This document shows positions 35,549 through 46,517 of a stretch of DNA of 64,000 nt, in pieces. Location: the NCBI RefSeq assembly GCF_000004075.3, contig NC_026655.2:248001-312000 (forward strand), in the 5' to 3' direction. Within the stretch, counting starts at the first letter, position 1, and each line of letters opens with the position of its first letter. A program made the translations under genes and the position numbers. The notes under the pieces were generated by a model. That model ran no database searches. It saw only the letters and a program-made list of their open reading frames with translations, and was not told the DNA's origin. Source of the stretch: Cucumis sativus (lineage: Eukaryota; Streptophyta; Magnoliopsida; Cucurbitales; Cucurbitaceae).

Positions 35549-37331
35549 ATGAGAGGACGGCAAAGCAAATTCCATTTTCATTTGCCTTCCATTTTCTTCC
35601 TTCTTCTCACTCTCTCATGGCTTCCACAACGCAGTTTCCAGCAGCAACCCATCAAAACCGTCGTGGTTTTGGTAATGGAGAATCGTTCCTTCGATCACAT
35701 GATTGGATGGATGAAGAAATACATCAACCCACAAATCAATGGCGTCACTGGAGATGAATGCAACCCTGTTTCAACCAAGAATCCCAACCCTGAAACGATT
35801 TGTTTCACTGATGATGCCGAGTTTGTAGATCCGGATCCGGGGCATTCATTTGAAGACGTTTTGCAGCAGGTATTTGGTTCTAATTCCATTCCTTCCATGT
35901 CTGGCTTTGTGGAACAAGCTCTTTCAATGTCACCAAATCTCTCTGAAACTGTCATGAAAGGCTTTAAACCTGAAGCTGTACCCATTTATGGAGCTTTAGT
36001 TCGTGAATTTGCAGTGTTTGATAGATGGTTCTCATCAATTCCTGGCCCAACTCAGCCCAATAGGCTTTTTGTTTATTCAGCAACTTCTCATGGTTCAACT
36101 AGCCACGTGAAGAAGCAATTAGCAATGGGGTATCCTCAAAAAACTATTTTTGATTCACTTCATGAGAATGGTATCAACTTTGGAATTTACTTCCAGAACA
36201 TACCCACTACTCTGTTTTATAGAAACCTGAGGAAATTGAAGTACATTTTCAAGTTTCATCAGTATGATTTGAAGTTCAAAAAGGATGCTAGAAATGGTAA
36301 ACTTCCTAGCTTAACTGTGATTGAGCCAAGGTACTTTGATCTTGTGGGAATGCCTGCAAATGATGATCATCCATCTCATGATGTTGCAAATGGGCAAAAG
36401 CTGGTGAAAGAGGTTTACGAGACTCTTAGGGCTAGCCCCCAGTGGAATGAAACCCTTTTGATAATCACTTACGATGAACATGGTGGATTTTATGACCATG
36501 TCAAAACTCCTTTCGTTAATGTCCCTAATCCTGATGGAAACACAGGCCCTGCTCCCTATTTCTTCAAGTTCGATCGGCTTGGAGTTCGCGTGCCTACAAT
36601 TATGGTCTCGCCTTGGATTAAGAAAGGAACTGGTAAGCCAAGTTCTTCTCTTCTGAATCAATAGCCTTTTACAACATAAGAAAAATACTGTCCATAAATG
36701 TTTGGCTCTTTCCTTTTCTTGGGTGTGTTCATAGCTCTAAACTCCTGTTTTGTTTTGCAGTAATAAGCAGTCCAAAGGGTCCAACTCCAAACTCTGAGTT
36801 TGAGCATTCCTCAATCCCTGCTACCATAAAGAAAATTTTCAATATCCCCTCTAACTTCCTGACTCACAGAGATGCTTGGGCTGGGACATTTGAGGACATC
36901 GTTGACCAGTTAACCTCGCCACGAACCGACTGTCCAGGTATCGTATCATCAATCTATACCGGTTTGAGACTCATCGACGTTTTCCCAATTGAAATTATGT
37001 TTTGTTGTTAATTACACAAACACTTGTTGCAGTAACCTTGCCTGAAGTGACGCCTTTGAGGAAAACAGAAGCAAACGAAAACAGTGGATTATCCGAGTTT
37101 CAGAGCGAGGTAGTACAGTTAGCTGCTGTTCTAAATGGTGATCATTTCCTGAGTAGTTTCCCTAATGAAATAAGCGAGAAGATGACCATTAAAGAAGCAC
37201 ACGATTACACTAGAGGAGCTGTTTCAAGGTTCATCAGAGCAAGCAAAGAGGCTATCAAGTTGGGTGCAGATGAATCAGCCATTGTGGATATGAGATCTTC
37301 CCTTACTACAAGATCATCAATCCACAACTGA
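35549..37331 (+). CDS. NPC: Non-specific phospholipase C (NPC), NPC2/NPC6-like
   Basis: Three exons join in frame: 35549-36632, 36761-36937 and 37033-37331, giving 519 residues. A hydrophobic signal-type N-terminus ([13 protein letters not shown], residues 13-25) precedes the phosphoesterase domain. Conserved blocks are ENRSFDH (44-50), [15 protein letters not shown] and [12 protein letters not shown], all intact. Enzymes of this family hydrolyse phosphatidylcholine and other phospholipids to diacylglycerol, and act in membrane lipid remodelling under phosphate limitation and in signalling. The ATG at 35549 is the first in frame. The gene converges with MED30, with about 415 bases between stop codons. 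Clade within NPC1/2/6 is uncertain. Confidence 0.94.
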
Positions 37332-37746
37332 TTGTATTCTTCGAGAGTATAAAACCTAATACGGCCACATAAATTCTCATTCCTTACAAGCTAGATTTTA
37401 GAAGTTGAAAGCAAGTGTAACTATGTTTCATACGCAGAAGCTATATGGTTGTTTTTGTGTGCATCCAAGTATGTGTTAAGAGTGTCTAGAGGGTTTTTGT
37501 AGATTGTAACGTATGAAAAAACTCACGTAATTGAACCTTTAATTCCTCTGGCACTTGATTTATCAGAGCCTTACTCTATATTGACAATTTATAGGCAATG
37601 GCAAATTTGTATAGCCACCACTTTCAATGAAGAGATGCAAAGAAACGTTCTAATAACTCATCTTTTCAAGAAACAGAACATCGCAATTATAAACTTCAAC
37701 AGCTCAATTAGCGAGGAGACTCTAAAGTCAAAGCTAGCACGTTTTT

Positions 37747-39183
37747 TCACACAGAACAAGGACTTTGCCATGTAGATACATCAGCAACAAGATCTCGTAG
37801 TTGATCTATCAGAAGCTTGATGTGCAAATTTTTAACCACAAGTTCCTGCAAAGAAACCGAAGATAGGACCCTTGTAAGATAGTAGTTGAAGGGAAAAAAA
37901 TGTCATTTCTAGGACCTTAAAGGCTAAAGAAAAAGCATACTATCGATAATACCTATCACGTATCCTCTAAAATATTATAAAGTTTCAATATTTGATTATC
38001 TCTATTGTCCGTTTAGTTTCAAAATCTTTCCTTGGATATACTATACCACAAATAAGAAGAAAACAGAACTGTTATCTTGAAATTTGTAGAGACGTTACCT
38101 TCTCAGTTTCATTGTATATATTTTAACTTTTAAGTAAATTCTACACAGATATATCGAAAAATGACAGTACTGCGTTGTTGAAGCTAAGTAGACTCCAAAA
38201 TCTTAATAAGTAAATAATTTCCAGAAACCATTGAAGTGTTCACGCCACATCCAAAAAGTATTGAAGAAAAAATAAATTACTGACATGAATTCACAAGCTA
38301 AAGAGAACAAAAATACCTTTCTGAGATTAGAGAGGTGTTGTTCCAACTTATCAATTTCAGATTGGTCTGCAGGCGATGCATGACCACTCGTACCCGATTC
38401 GTATGCTTTTGCCTATCAATAAACACGAAGCTCTACTTAAAATCATTGAATCAGCATAGGTTTAGAACAAGTATATGCAGTTAGCAATCTATCAAATTAC
38501 AAGTACATGGAGTAAGTACACGCATCAATTAGCAACAGTGAAAATGAAAACCAGATCAAATGTAGCATCTGCAATCTATCAAATTCAGGAAGAATTTAAG
38601 GAATTCGTCAGAAATGGATACCAAGATTCGATGTTCCGACACTTATAGCATTTCGTACCATAGGGGAGAACCCAACATCTCCAAATCGATCTCAATTTTC
38701 CCAGATAAAAATCAAATTCGAAATGATAAACATTGGCTATTGAACTAGATGGATAAATGGAAGATCAGTCAGTAATTTCACCTTCTGAGAATTGGGGATT
38801 GCAGCAAGAATAGCACGAAGTGCAAGAACTGAGTTCTTGTAGCGAACTCGTGCCTCCTCAAGGGCTCCCCCACTACCACTGCCTCCGCCGCCGCTGGAAT
38901 CGGTGTGATGGCTAGTGCTTTCGGAACTAGCATCACCATTTACAACTCCATTAGCAGAATGCGAAGATGGACCACTTGGGCTGGCAATTGTTAAACCAGA
39001 AGTAGCCGTGGTTGCCGTTGAAGAAGTGGTGGACCATAATGTGGGATTACAGAGCTCGTCATTCATGGAGTAGAGAATCTGGAAAGCGGATTCTATGGTT
39101 TCTTCAAGATGCTTGATGCCCTCCATTGCAAGCTCTTGAGTTGTCTGGGGAAGAGCCAAAACATTAGTCGATTTCTCTTCCAT
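37747..39183 (-). CDS. MED30: Mediator complex subunit 30 (MED30)
   Basis: Three exons join in frame: complement of 38782-39183, 38317-38412 and 37747-37845, giving 198 residues. It starts [20 protein letters not shown] and contains the conserved [20 protein letters not shown] helix and [10 protein letters not shown] Ser/Gly/Thr-rich low-complexity linker follows, then [21 protein letters not shown], a coiled-coil segment, and the plant-typical end [15 protein letters not shown]30 is a head/core-interface subunit of the Mediator coactivator of RNA polymerase II. A tRNA-Ser gene lies 157 bases upstream on the same strand. Short terminal exons make it easy to truncate in automatic annotation. 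Confidence 0.94.
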
Positions 39184-39323
39184 AATGTATTCGAAAATGC
39201 ACCGAATTTGTAAAGAGAGAGAGTTCTGAATCTTCAAAATTCCCAATTCCAACTTTCAATTACACTTGAGTTTGTGATGTTCACGAAACCCTAACTCTCT
39301 CATTAGTAATCGAGAAACCCCAG

Positions 39324-39340
39324 AAAAAAAAAAAAAGAAA
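39324..39340 (-). terminator. RNA polymerase III T-run terminator
   Basis: Directly after the tRNA discriminator the minus strand reads TTTT, C, then twelve T. A T4 or longer run immediately downstream is the standard Pol III stop signal. Confidence 0.75.
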
Positions 39341-39423
39341 ACGTCGACAGCAGGGTTCGAACCTGCGCGGGCGAAGCCCAACAGATTTCAAGTCTGTCTC
39401 CTTAACCACTCGGACATATCGAC
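39341..39423 (-). tRNA. tRNA-Ser(UGA), with an 8-base T loop
   Basis: On the minus strand a class II tRNA folds completely. It has an acceptor stem GTCGATA / TGTCGAC (one G-T pair), a D arm with TCC/GGA, anticodon stem ACAGA/TCTGT with loop CTTGAAA (anticodon TGA), and a long serine-type variable arm (GGGC-TTCG-CCC). The T stem is GCAGG/CCTGC and discriminator G. Total 83 bases. The T loop reads TTTCGAAC, one base longer than the usual seven, and the extra T falls inside the B-box promoter. This may be an altered gene, a pseudogene or an assembly indel. Everything else looks normal. Confidence 0.85.
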
Positions 39424-40454
39424 TAATTAGTTAATTGATGGCGAAAGAAATTAATTAAACTAAACATCACAATCTAATTAAATTGGAAAAAAGAATTAGA
39501 GATAATTACGTTTACGCGCGAAGAACAGCATAGTCGCATCGGCCGGCCGATCACGACGGAGGGGCATCATTTTCAAAATAGCATAGAATTACAACAAAGC
39601 TTACTCGCGAAATGAAGAATGGGTTTGCCAATCGTAAGCAATCACTGCCCCACTCTCTTCTATAGTGCCTATTTCTCAGTTTCCAAACAGTTCATTTTGC
39701 AATGAATGTTGTTCTTGTTTAAGATGAATGCCAATTCTTTATCTGCATTAATTAAATGCAATATCCGAGAGGTAGCATCCGGTTTCTCCTTACAATCGCA
39801 CATCATTGTTGTCCAAAATGTATAATCATTGTCCCGAGTGAAGTGTAGTTATGTCTCAGTTAACCGGGGAGAAAATTTATTTAGTGGAATTCTTTTATGT
39901 TGGAATGGGAAGACCAGGAAATTTGGTTGCTTCTTACCAAGATCATTAGTTTCACTACACATCTCATATAATAGTAGCTTAATTTGCTCGGCATCTGGAA
40001 TCCCTACATGCAACCTTTTTTTTCAACTTAATTTTTTTTAAAGTTGATGTGATTTAAGTGTCTTGGTTAAGCTGTTTATTGATCTAGAATCCTGGCAGTC
40101 TCAAAGAAGGTTGTTTGTTCGATGTTTCTGATCACATGATAATGGTTGAGATTTAAAGCTTATTGATTGAAATAATGAAGCATCAATCATTCACAATTCA
40201 CATCTTTCTCACAAACCGTTTTTTATCACAAATTTAAGACTAAGTAAACCCAAGACTTTGAATTTCTTTTTTCAATTGAACATGGGTTATAGGTCTATAT
40301 GTTTCTTTTGATCATTAAATTATGTCTAATTATAAGTTATATCTATCCATGCTGAGAAACTTTGGTGCTTTTTTCTGAGTATTTTCTTTCCGATTGTAAC
40401 TTGTAAGTAGATGTGATCTAATCCACTTTACAACTTGCAACTCTTTATTGACAG

Positions 40455-41170
40455 GGAATTCTTTGATGCTCTAATCTCTGATCAGGCATTATTAACATCC
40501 ATAATTGCAGTCCCATCAAGATTTCTCAGTGTTCAAAACTTCTGATTAGTTCACTCATTTGACTGTTTAAGCTTCTTGTCATCTGCCGCATTTGCCTCAT
40601 TCTGATTAGTTCACTTTGCTTCTAGACCTATTATTCCATATTGTTCCAACAACCAATACCTCTGACAGGGAAGAATCTTCTTCCAGAGCTAATTATTACC
40701 AAAGTGAAGAAGATGTCAAGCCTAAATTAAACTCACATGAAGGGATTCGTTGTGACGTTGGAGATGAAAATGGGCCCAAAATATGATTCATTTCCTTTAC
40801 CTAAAAATGCACCAACAAATTGCAGATTATGGCAAATTTTCTACAGGCAGTCACCATATAAAAGATGCACATAGAGTAGCGACTTGTAGTAATATATGAT
40901 CATAATGCAGTTGCAGAAAATGACGAGCAATCTCAAGTGTGCCTTCTAGTTCAGGGACCGAAAGCACGTAAAATATGGCCTCGAGAAAATGGTGTGCTTA
41001 AAAATGGGGGATTGTTTAACTACCCGAATCATTGTTTGGATCTTACATGCAATCTTTCTGGTTGTGACAGTGTTCATTCTGGTTGTTTGTTATCAAACTG
41101 CAATACTCCATACTCATTCTTGGAAGCTTCTGTATCTACCTCCCAAGTTTCATTCACTTAGCTTCATTTT
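40455..41170 (+). other. Unresolved exon-like blocks, possible spliced gene or relic with a membrane segment
   Basis: Several segments bounded by good acceptors read as protein-like. After an acceptor near 40455 comes EFFDALISDQ before a GCAT. After CTCTGACAG (about 40670) comes EESSSRANYYQSEEDVKPKL and more. After CCTTCTAG (about 40951) the frame reads FRDRKHVKYGLEKMVCLKMGD, then a hydrophobic helix (IIVWILHAIFLVVTVFILVV), ending in a stop near 41200. A different frame over the same bases is also open (RKIWPRENGVLKNGGLFNYP). I could not join the blocks into one consistent product and do not recognise the family. Confidence 0.3.
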
Positions 41171-41879
41171 ATTTTTCTTGGAAGTTAATATTAAAAGCTA
41201 AAACAGTTATGCTCAGCAGTGATGAGATCTTCGTTATACTGTCATTTTGTAGTCTACTTATCTCTTTTTTTCTTCTCTCTCTAGTTTATGAGTTATTGTA
41301 TTTTCAAATTAACGAAGCTTGTAAAAACTAGCTCTTCTAAATTTGACTCAGTTGATTCAACCACCTCTGAAACAAAAATGCTTAAACCATTTTTGATACT
41401 TCATTTGAATCTTACACAAAAAGTGCAGGACCGTTCCTTTCAAATTCATGAAACTGTCATCTTTATTGGTAGCTTAGCTTAGACATAATAGTGGTTTTGG
41501 CTTTGTTGGATTGAATAGAACTGAAAAACAAAAGACAGGTTCAAAAGCCAAACTAATATCATTTTTCACTCGATTCTTTGGAAAATTTTAAGATGCATGT
41601 ACTCAGAGATGTAAGACAACTTTTTAATTTCATTGAAGTGACAGTCTTTCTCTTTGATGGCAATGCAACGTACATGTACAAACAATATCTCTTCTACAAG
41701 CAGTTATATATGGTCATATCAATAAATTCCTGGTGTGGTCTTGCTCCTAATAAGGCTAAGCTTTCTGTCCTCTTAATTTGTCATTTCCTAAACTGCACAA
41801 TCCTGTTGCATGGTGAGTATTCAATGTCTGTGAATACTTAATAGAACAAGATGTTGAGCCTGAATTTCACATCATTTAA

Positions 41880-42010
41880 GATCACTCTGAAACACCCCTT
41901 TAATGATTCAAAAATTAACTTAACGTTTAGTTTTATACATGTAGATACATTTCCATGCTATTAAAATTGTTTCAAATGATTAAAAGTTATTTTAGTATCA
42001 CTTGTAAAAG
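41880..42010. repeat. Possible dispersed AT-rich element with weak inverted ends
   Basis: GATCACTCTGAAACACCCCT at the left, and the reverse complement of the right end (GTGATACTAAAATAACTTTT), are followed by similar TTTAATGATTCAAAAATT / TTTAATCATTTGAAACAATT blocks. A similar-sounding block occurs at 59965-60110. Weak by eye. Confidence 0.3.
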
Positions 42011-42789
42011 CATCTCAAAGCACCAACAAACACGAAAATGGACGTTGCAAAAATTTGATCGAACCCAACCTCCATTGGATAATAGCCTTTAGAATTTGAA
42101 CACTTTGAAAGTTATTTGGCTCTGATTTGAAAAGAAAAAAAGAACTGCATGCTATAACAGACGTTACAAACAGCTTTTATGGACTTAAAATCTTTCTAAA
42201 CTTAATACGTATGGATAAGAAGAATCTCTAGACTTGCAATCTCCTGTAAAATTTCTAAAACTAGTGCCCACTCGACAAGAGTCGATCCCAAATAATGTAT
42301 TGAAGTGGACTGATTTTTGTTAAGTGAACTTAATACGACAAAAGCAATTTGAGTTGATTTGAGAGTCGACAAGAAGTTTCATTAATACTTTGTCTATTTT
42401 CTCCTCCGTAAAGATATTCTAATCAGTATATTACCTTGTAAGTACAATTTGGTTATGGAAATTATCCATTCCCATGAAATTATTCCATGGATTTTTTTGG
42501 TGAAGATGTTGGCATTTATTTGGAAAGAAGATAAAAACTCATTTGAAAATTTAACTGAAATTGTCTATATTTATGCAAAGATGCATGAAATGTTGCAACC
42601 CCATTAACCAGAGTTAAAGAAAAATAACCGTAGTTAGGGAATTAACCGCATGTGAAAAGAAAAATAGTTAGGTCATTTTTTTTTATTAGCATTGGCAAAA
42701 ATATATATATAAAAGACTAAGAAAAAAAGAAGAAGAAAAGAACTCAGTTGCTATATATATATTTGCCATGCAAATGCCCAATTTTTCTG

Positions 42790-42943
42790 CAGGGTGAGGA
42801 AATATTTTCATCTGAATTTGGGATTTTATTTCTTAATTTTCTCCCCATTTGAAGCTGGGTGGCACAGAGGTTTCATTCAGAAAATTGTTATCAAGATTCT
42901 TCAATGGTTTCCGGCGATTCACATCTCAGAAAAGGGATTTTCT
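42790..42943 (+). other. Probable 5' UTR exon of the J-domain/DUF3444 gene
   Basis: A donor (TTTTCT|GTACGTTATAA) ends a possible exon at 42943. The matching acceptor (CATTTGCAG) ends at 43974, 17 bases before the coding ATG. TATA-like ATATATATATTT lies at about 42753-42764. The intron would be about 1.03 kb. This exon contains no long ORF. Confidence 0.45.
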
Positions 42944-43182
42944 GTACGTTATAATCTTTCCTTACAATACTTCGCATTGTGGCATTTGAGGAATATGATC
43001 CGTTGCCATTGATAGCGATTGGAGTTCAAGATGATAGATAAATGTAGGGTTTTGTCAGGGTTACTGAAATTTTGTATATATGAAACTTTATGCTACCGTA
43101 ACAAACTGCCAAAGTTTTCACGGATTGAGTTAAGACGATTCATTTGGTTTTATTATTTGTTTTTCCTGGAAGGGGATGGTTT

Positions 43183-43239
43183 GAATTTGAAGAGGTATTT
43201 GTTATCTTTCGAATTTGAAGAGGGTATTTGTTATCTTTC
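43183..43239. repeat. 28/29-bp tandem duplication
   Basis: GAATTTGAAGAGGTATTTGT and the following bases (43183-43210) recur at 43211-43239 with one extra G. It lies in the presumed leader intron of the J-domain gene. Confidence 0.8.
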
Positions 43240-43991
43240 CTAGTTTCATTTCCTATAACGCTCTTTCTGTTGTTCAGCATATGTGGAAGTATATGAGAAT
43301 GAGACTGTGCTTCTAAAAGGTTAACCATAAGGTTTTTCTTGATAAAATGAGAATTAGGACGATCAATGAACCAGCTTCCTTTCATTAGATTTTTTTTTTT
43401 TTTTTCAGTTTCCAGAATACCAATGGATGATCAAACTCTTAAGAACTATCATATAGCATGCATCTTGTGGTACATTTTGATGAAGAATGTAGGTTCCATT
43501 ATTGTTTTGTTTTAACTTTTAACTATGTTTTGCTGTAGAAGATGTTAAAATTTAATTTTTTGATATTTTTTTAAAAATTTGATTCTCGAGTTTTCTCGAT
43601 ATGCAATTCTTGGATCTGATTGATTGTCATATATCTTTGATGGGGTAGAAAATGGAATTGATGGATTGATTAGGTAAAACATTCATGGCTATTTTTACAT
43701 TTATAACTCTTGTGTGAAACTATTTATTGCATTTTATCTGTCTCCAGTCGAGAACTTCCATAATTTTGGCATGAATTTTATGTCTGCCTACTTGTGTCAA
43801 TATAAGTAATTTCCTTTATTCTTTTTCTGCTTTAGGGCTTTCAAAATTTTGGTTGATTACTTGATGACGTCCAATACTATTGGTGAATTTACATTGGAGA
43901 TCAGTCATACTGTAAATGATCGTGCTACCACTTCCAGAAAAGTAGAAGGATAGTAAAAGACTCATCATTTGCAGATTTCAATATTGAGGGG

Positions 43992-46517
43992 ATGGATTGC
44001 AATAAGGAGGATGCCATTAAGGCCAAGCAGGTTGCTGAGAGAAAGTTTGTGGAGATGGACATTGCAACTGCAGTTAGATTTGCCTTGAGGGCCCATAGTT
44101 TGTATCCCGGTCTTGATGGTCTTTCGCAATTTATTGCAACTCTTAATGTTTACTTGTCTGCAGAGAAAAGAATTGATGGATGCAGTGATTGGTACAGGAT
44201 CCTTGGTGTGGATCCTCTTGCTGATGAAGAAACCATTAGGAAACATTATAGAAAATTGGCACTCATTCTTCATCCTGATAAAAACAAATCAATTGGTGCA
44301 GATGGGGCCTTTAAAATTGTATCTGAAGCTTGGAGCTGCTTGTCTGACAAAGCCAAAAGAGCAGTGTTTGACCATAAGCGGAATATAAGAGGTATGCCTA
44401 TGAAGTCCACTGAAATAAGGTCATCAGTTCCAATTGTTCGGAATGGTTTCCATAATCTCTTCCCCAATAATAATTTGAATAGATGGCATCGGAGAAGTGA
44501 TGACGAGGTCCTTAAAGCTCCAGCTTCTCATCTAGTGAAACCCACGTTTTGGACAATATGCAATTCATGCAAGGTGCATTTTGAGTATCTCAGATCTTAT
44601 CTTAATCACAATCTTATTTGTCCCAACTGCCGCATATCCTTTTTGGCTGTTGAAAACCCGTCCCCACCTTTCAATGGGAAGCCGCCATCCTCTCCATGGA
44701 CTTTCAACATGCAGCAACAGGCTTCCAGTGCATTCAACCATTTCAAGAAATCATTTAATGTGGAGAAGACAAAGTTTTCTGCTAGGGGAAGTATGGACTC
44801 TGCAGGATATGGTAGTATGGAATCTACGCATAAATCGTTTCATTCTGGTACGTCATGTAATCTCAGAGCAACTGAAAGTACGCAAGCATCAGCTTCTTCA
44901 GCAGCTAAAGCTTTTAGTCTCTTCAAGTCATCATCTTCAGAGATGAAGGTAGGGCATAAAGATGGCATATCGGCAGCCATGAAGGAGGAATTTTCTCCGA
45001 GTGAAGATCACACTCCTAACAAAGGAGATGCTAGTCTTGCCTCTACACCCTTCAATAACAGTGCCTGTTCTGCACACAAAGGAGATAGACGGAAGAAAAA
45101 AATGCGCATATCTGGACATAAAATGCAGGGCAATATCAAAAACTTTCTCAGACAAATAGAAATAGATAATGCAGGGATTATAAAGGAGAGTAGTGGATCT
45201 GAAAAGTATATCTTTGAAGGAAGAAGCCCAATCACTGGAAAGTTTAGGTCTGCTAATACAAGGGAGCTTTCCCAAGTGGAATTGCGACAGATGTTGATGG
45301 GGAAGGCTAGGATTGGGATCCGCAAGAAGCTTAATGAATGGAAAGCAGATGCGTCATCAACCATTTTGCAAAGGATGGCGAATTCTAACAAGAATCTTGT
45401 TGAAGAGAAAGAGGGGAAAAGTGTTGTAATAAATGGTATGGATTCCGGTAAAGATTTGAATACTGCATGTAGTAAAGATGAATTGCAGACCACATATACT
45501 TTACCTTCAAATTTCAGTGAGAGTCCAGACACCAAGGATTCTGAATCTTTCTCCATGAGCGTTCCTGATCCAGATTTCCATGATTTTGACAAGGATCGTG
45601 CAGAAAAGTCATTTGGTAGTAATCAGGTTTGGGCTGTCTATGACGACGATGATGGTATGCCTCGTTATTATGCCATGGTTCATAAAGTTATATCATTGAA
45701 ACCATTCAAAATGCGGATCAGTTGGCTTAATTCTAAAAGTAACATTGAACTGGCCCCGTTGAATTGGATTGGTTGTGGATTTCCAAAGACTAGTGGGGAT
45801 TTCTGGATTGGAAAGCATGAAGATTATGGCTCTCTCAATTCGTTTTCACACAAGGTTAAGCAGATAAAAGGCAAGAGAGGAGCTATTAGAATCTTTCCTA
45901 GTAAAGGAGATGTGTGGGCTCTATATAGGAATTGGTCTCCTGATTGGAATATGCTTACTCCAGACGATGTCATTCACAAATATGACATGGTGGAAGTCCT
46001 TGAAGATTACGGTGGAGATAAAGGGGCTGCTGTTGTTCCATTAGTTAAAGTTGTTGGTTTCAAGACTGTGTTTAAACAGCACTCAAATCCATCGAAGATC
46101 CGCAATATTCCCAGAGAAGAAATGTTTCGGTTTTCTCACCAGGTCCCTTCATGCTTGCTTACAGGTCTTGAAGGTCAAAATGCTCCTGCTGGTTGCTGGG
46201 AGCTCGATCCTGCAGCAACACCCCTTGAACTTCTTCAAGTTGCCAATGAAGCTGAAATAGAACTAGAAGAAGCAGTTGAGAGCGCTGAACAAGCCAAGGA
46301 CAGACACGCAATTGAAGCTATAAAATGTGCTAAAGCATCAAGCCTTGAGAATAATGTAGAAACAACTATTCGCGGTCGAGAAGTTCAGGATAATGTAAAG
46401 GTGGAAGATCTAATGACGCAAATTGGAAATAAAACAACAGTTCCAAAGATGATTGTGTATAGCCGGAAACGATTCCGGGGAAAGTTGCCCACTGGTGCCG
46501 AGTTATCAGCACATTAG
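43992..46517 (+). CDS. J-domain protein with zinc ribbon and DUF3444
   Basis: An intronless coding exon for 841 residues from ATG 43992. The N-terminal helical segment (KAKQVAERKFVEMDIATAVRF) is typical of this plant group. The J domain spans about residues 66-128 with the HPD motif intact at 94-96 (LILHPDKNK), so Hsp70 stimulation is plausible. A zinc ribbon (CNSCKVHFEY then CPNC, about residues 190-215) follows. A long Ser/Lys-rich region with nuclear-signal-like basic runs (RRKKKMR) leads to DUF3444, beginning QVWAVYDDDDGMPRYYAMV, with a repeated WALYRNWSPDW block. A Glu-rich coiled segment ends the protein. Plant DnaJ-DUF3444 proteins are probably nuclear; their function is not well known. 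Confidence 0.94.
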   Translation: MDCNKEDAIKAKQVAERKFVEMDIATAVRFALRAHSLYPGLDGLSQFIATLNVYLSAEKRIDGCSDWYRILGVDPLADEETIRKHYRKLALILHPDKNKSIGADGAFKIVSEAWSCLSDKAKRAVFDHKRNIRGMPMKSTEIRSSVPIVRNGFHNLFPNNNLNRWHRRSDDEVLKAPASHLVKPTFWTICNSCKVHFEYLRSYLNHNLICPNCRISFLAVENPSPPFNGKPPSSPWTFNMQQQASSAFNHFKKSFNVEKTKFSARGSMDSAGYGSMESTHKSFHSGTSCNLRATESTQASASSAAKAFSLFKSSSSEMKVGHKDGISAAMKEEFSPSEDHTPNKGDASLASTPFNNSACSAHKGDRRKKKMRISGHKMQGNIKNFLRQIEIDNAGIIKESSGSEKYIFEGRSPITGKFRSANTRELSQVELRQMLMGKARIGIRKKLNEWKADASSTILQRMANSNKNLVEEKEGKSVVINGMDSGKDLNTACSKDELQTTYTLPSNFSESPDTKDSESFSMSVPDPDFHDFDKDRAEKSFGSNQVWAVYDDDDGMPRYYAMVHKVISLKPFKMRISWLNSKSNIELAPLNWIGCGFPKTSGDFWIGKHEDYGSLNSFSHKVKQIKGKRGAIRIFPSKGDVWALYRNWSPDWNMLTPDDVIHKYDMVEVLEDYGGDKGAAVVPLVKVVGFKTVFKQHSNPSKIRNIPREEMFRFSHQVPSCLLTGLEGQNAPAGCWELDPAATPLELLQVANEAEIELEEAVESAEQAKDRHAIEAIKCAKASSLENNVETTIRGREVQDNVKVEDLMTQIGNKTTVPKMIVYSRKRFRGKLPTGAELSAH

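Larger units (their letters stand above)
39424..43974. other. Region between tRNA-Ser and the J-domain gene, partly gene-like
   Basis: A 14-bp palindrome (ATCGGCCGGCCGAT, 39538-39551) lies in a GC-richer stretch, and an ATG-led 17-codon frame follows at 39614 (MKNGFANRKQ). Splice-like blocks occur at 40455-41170 (separate entry). The remainder is AT-rich, with an Ade/Thr-rich repeat-like block at about 41880-42010, a tandem repeat at 43183-43239 and the leader exon of the J-domain gene near 42790-42943. No complete gene was resolved. Confidence 0.45.

Noticed and set aside
45008-45592. 194-codon minus-strand frame in the J-domain gene
   Set aside because: Shadow of the 841-residue sense frame.
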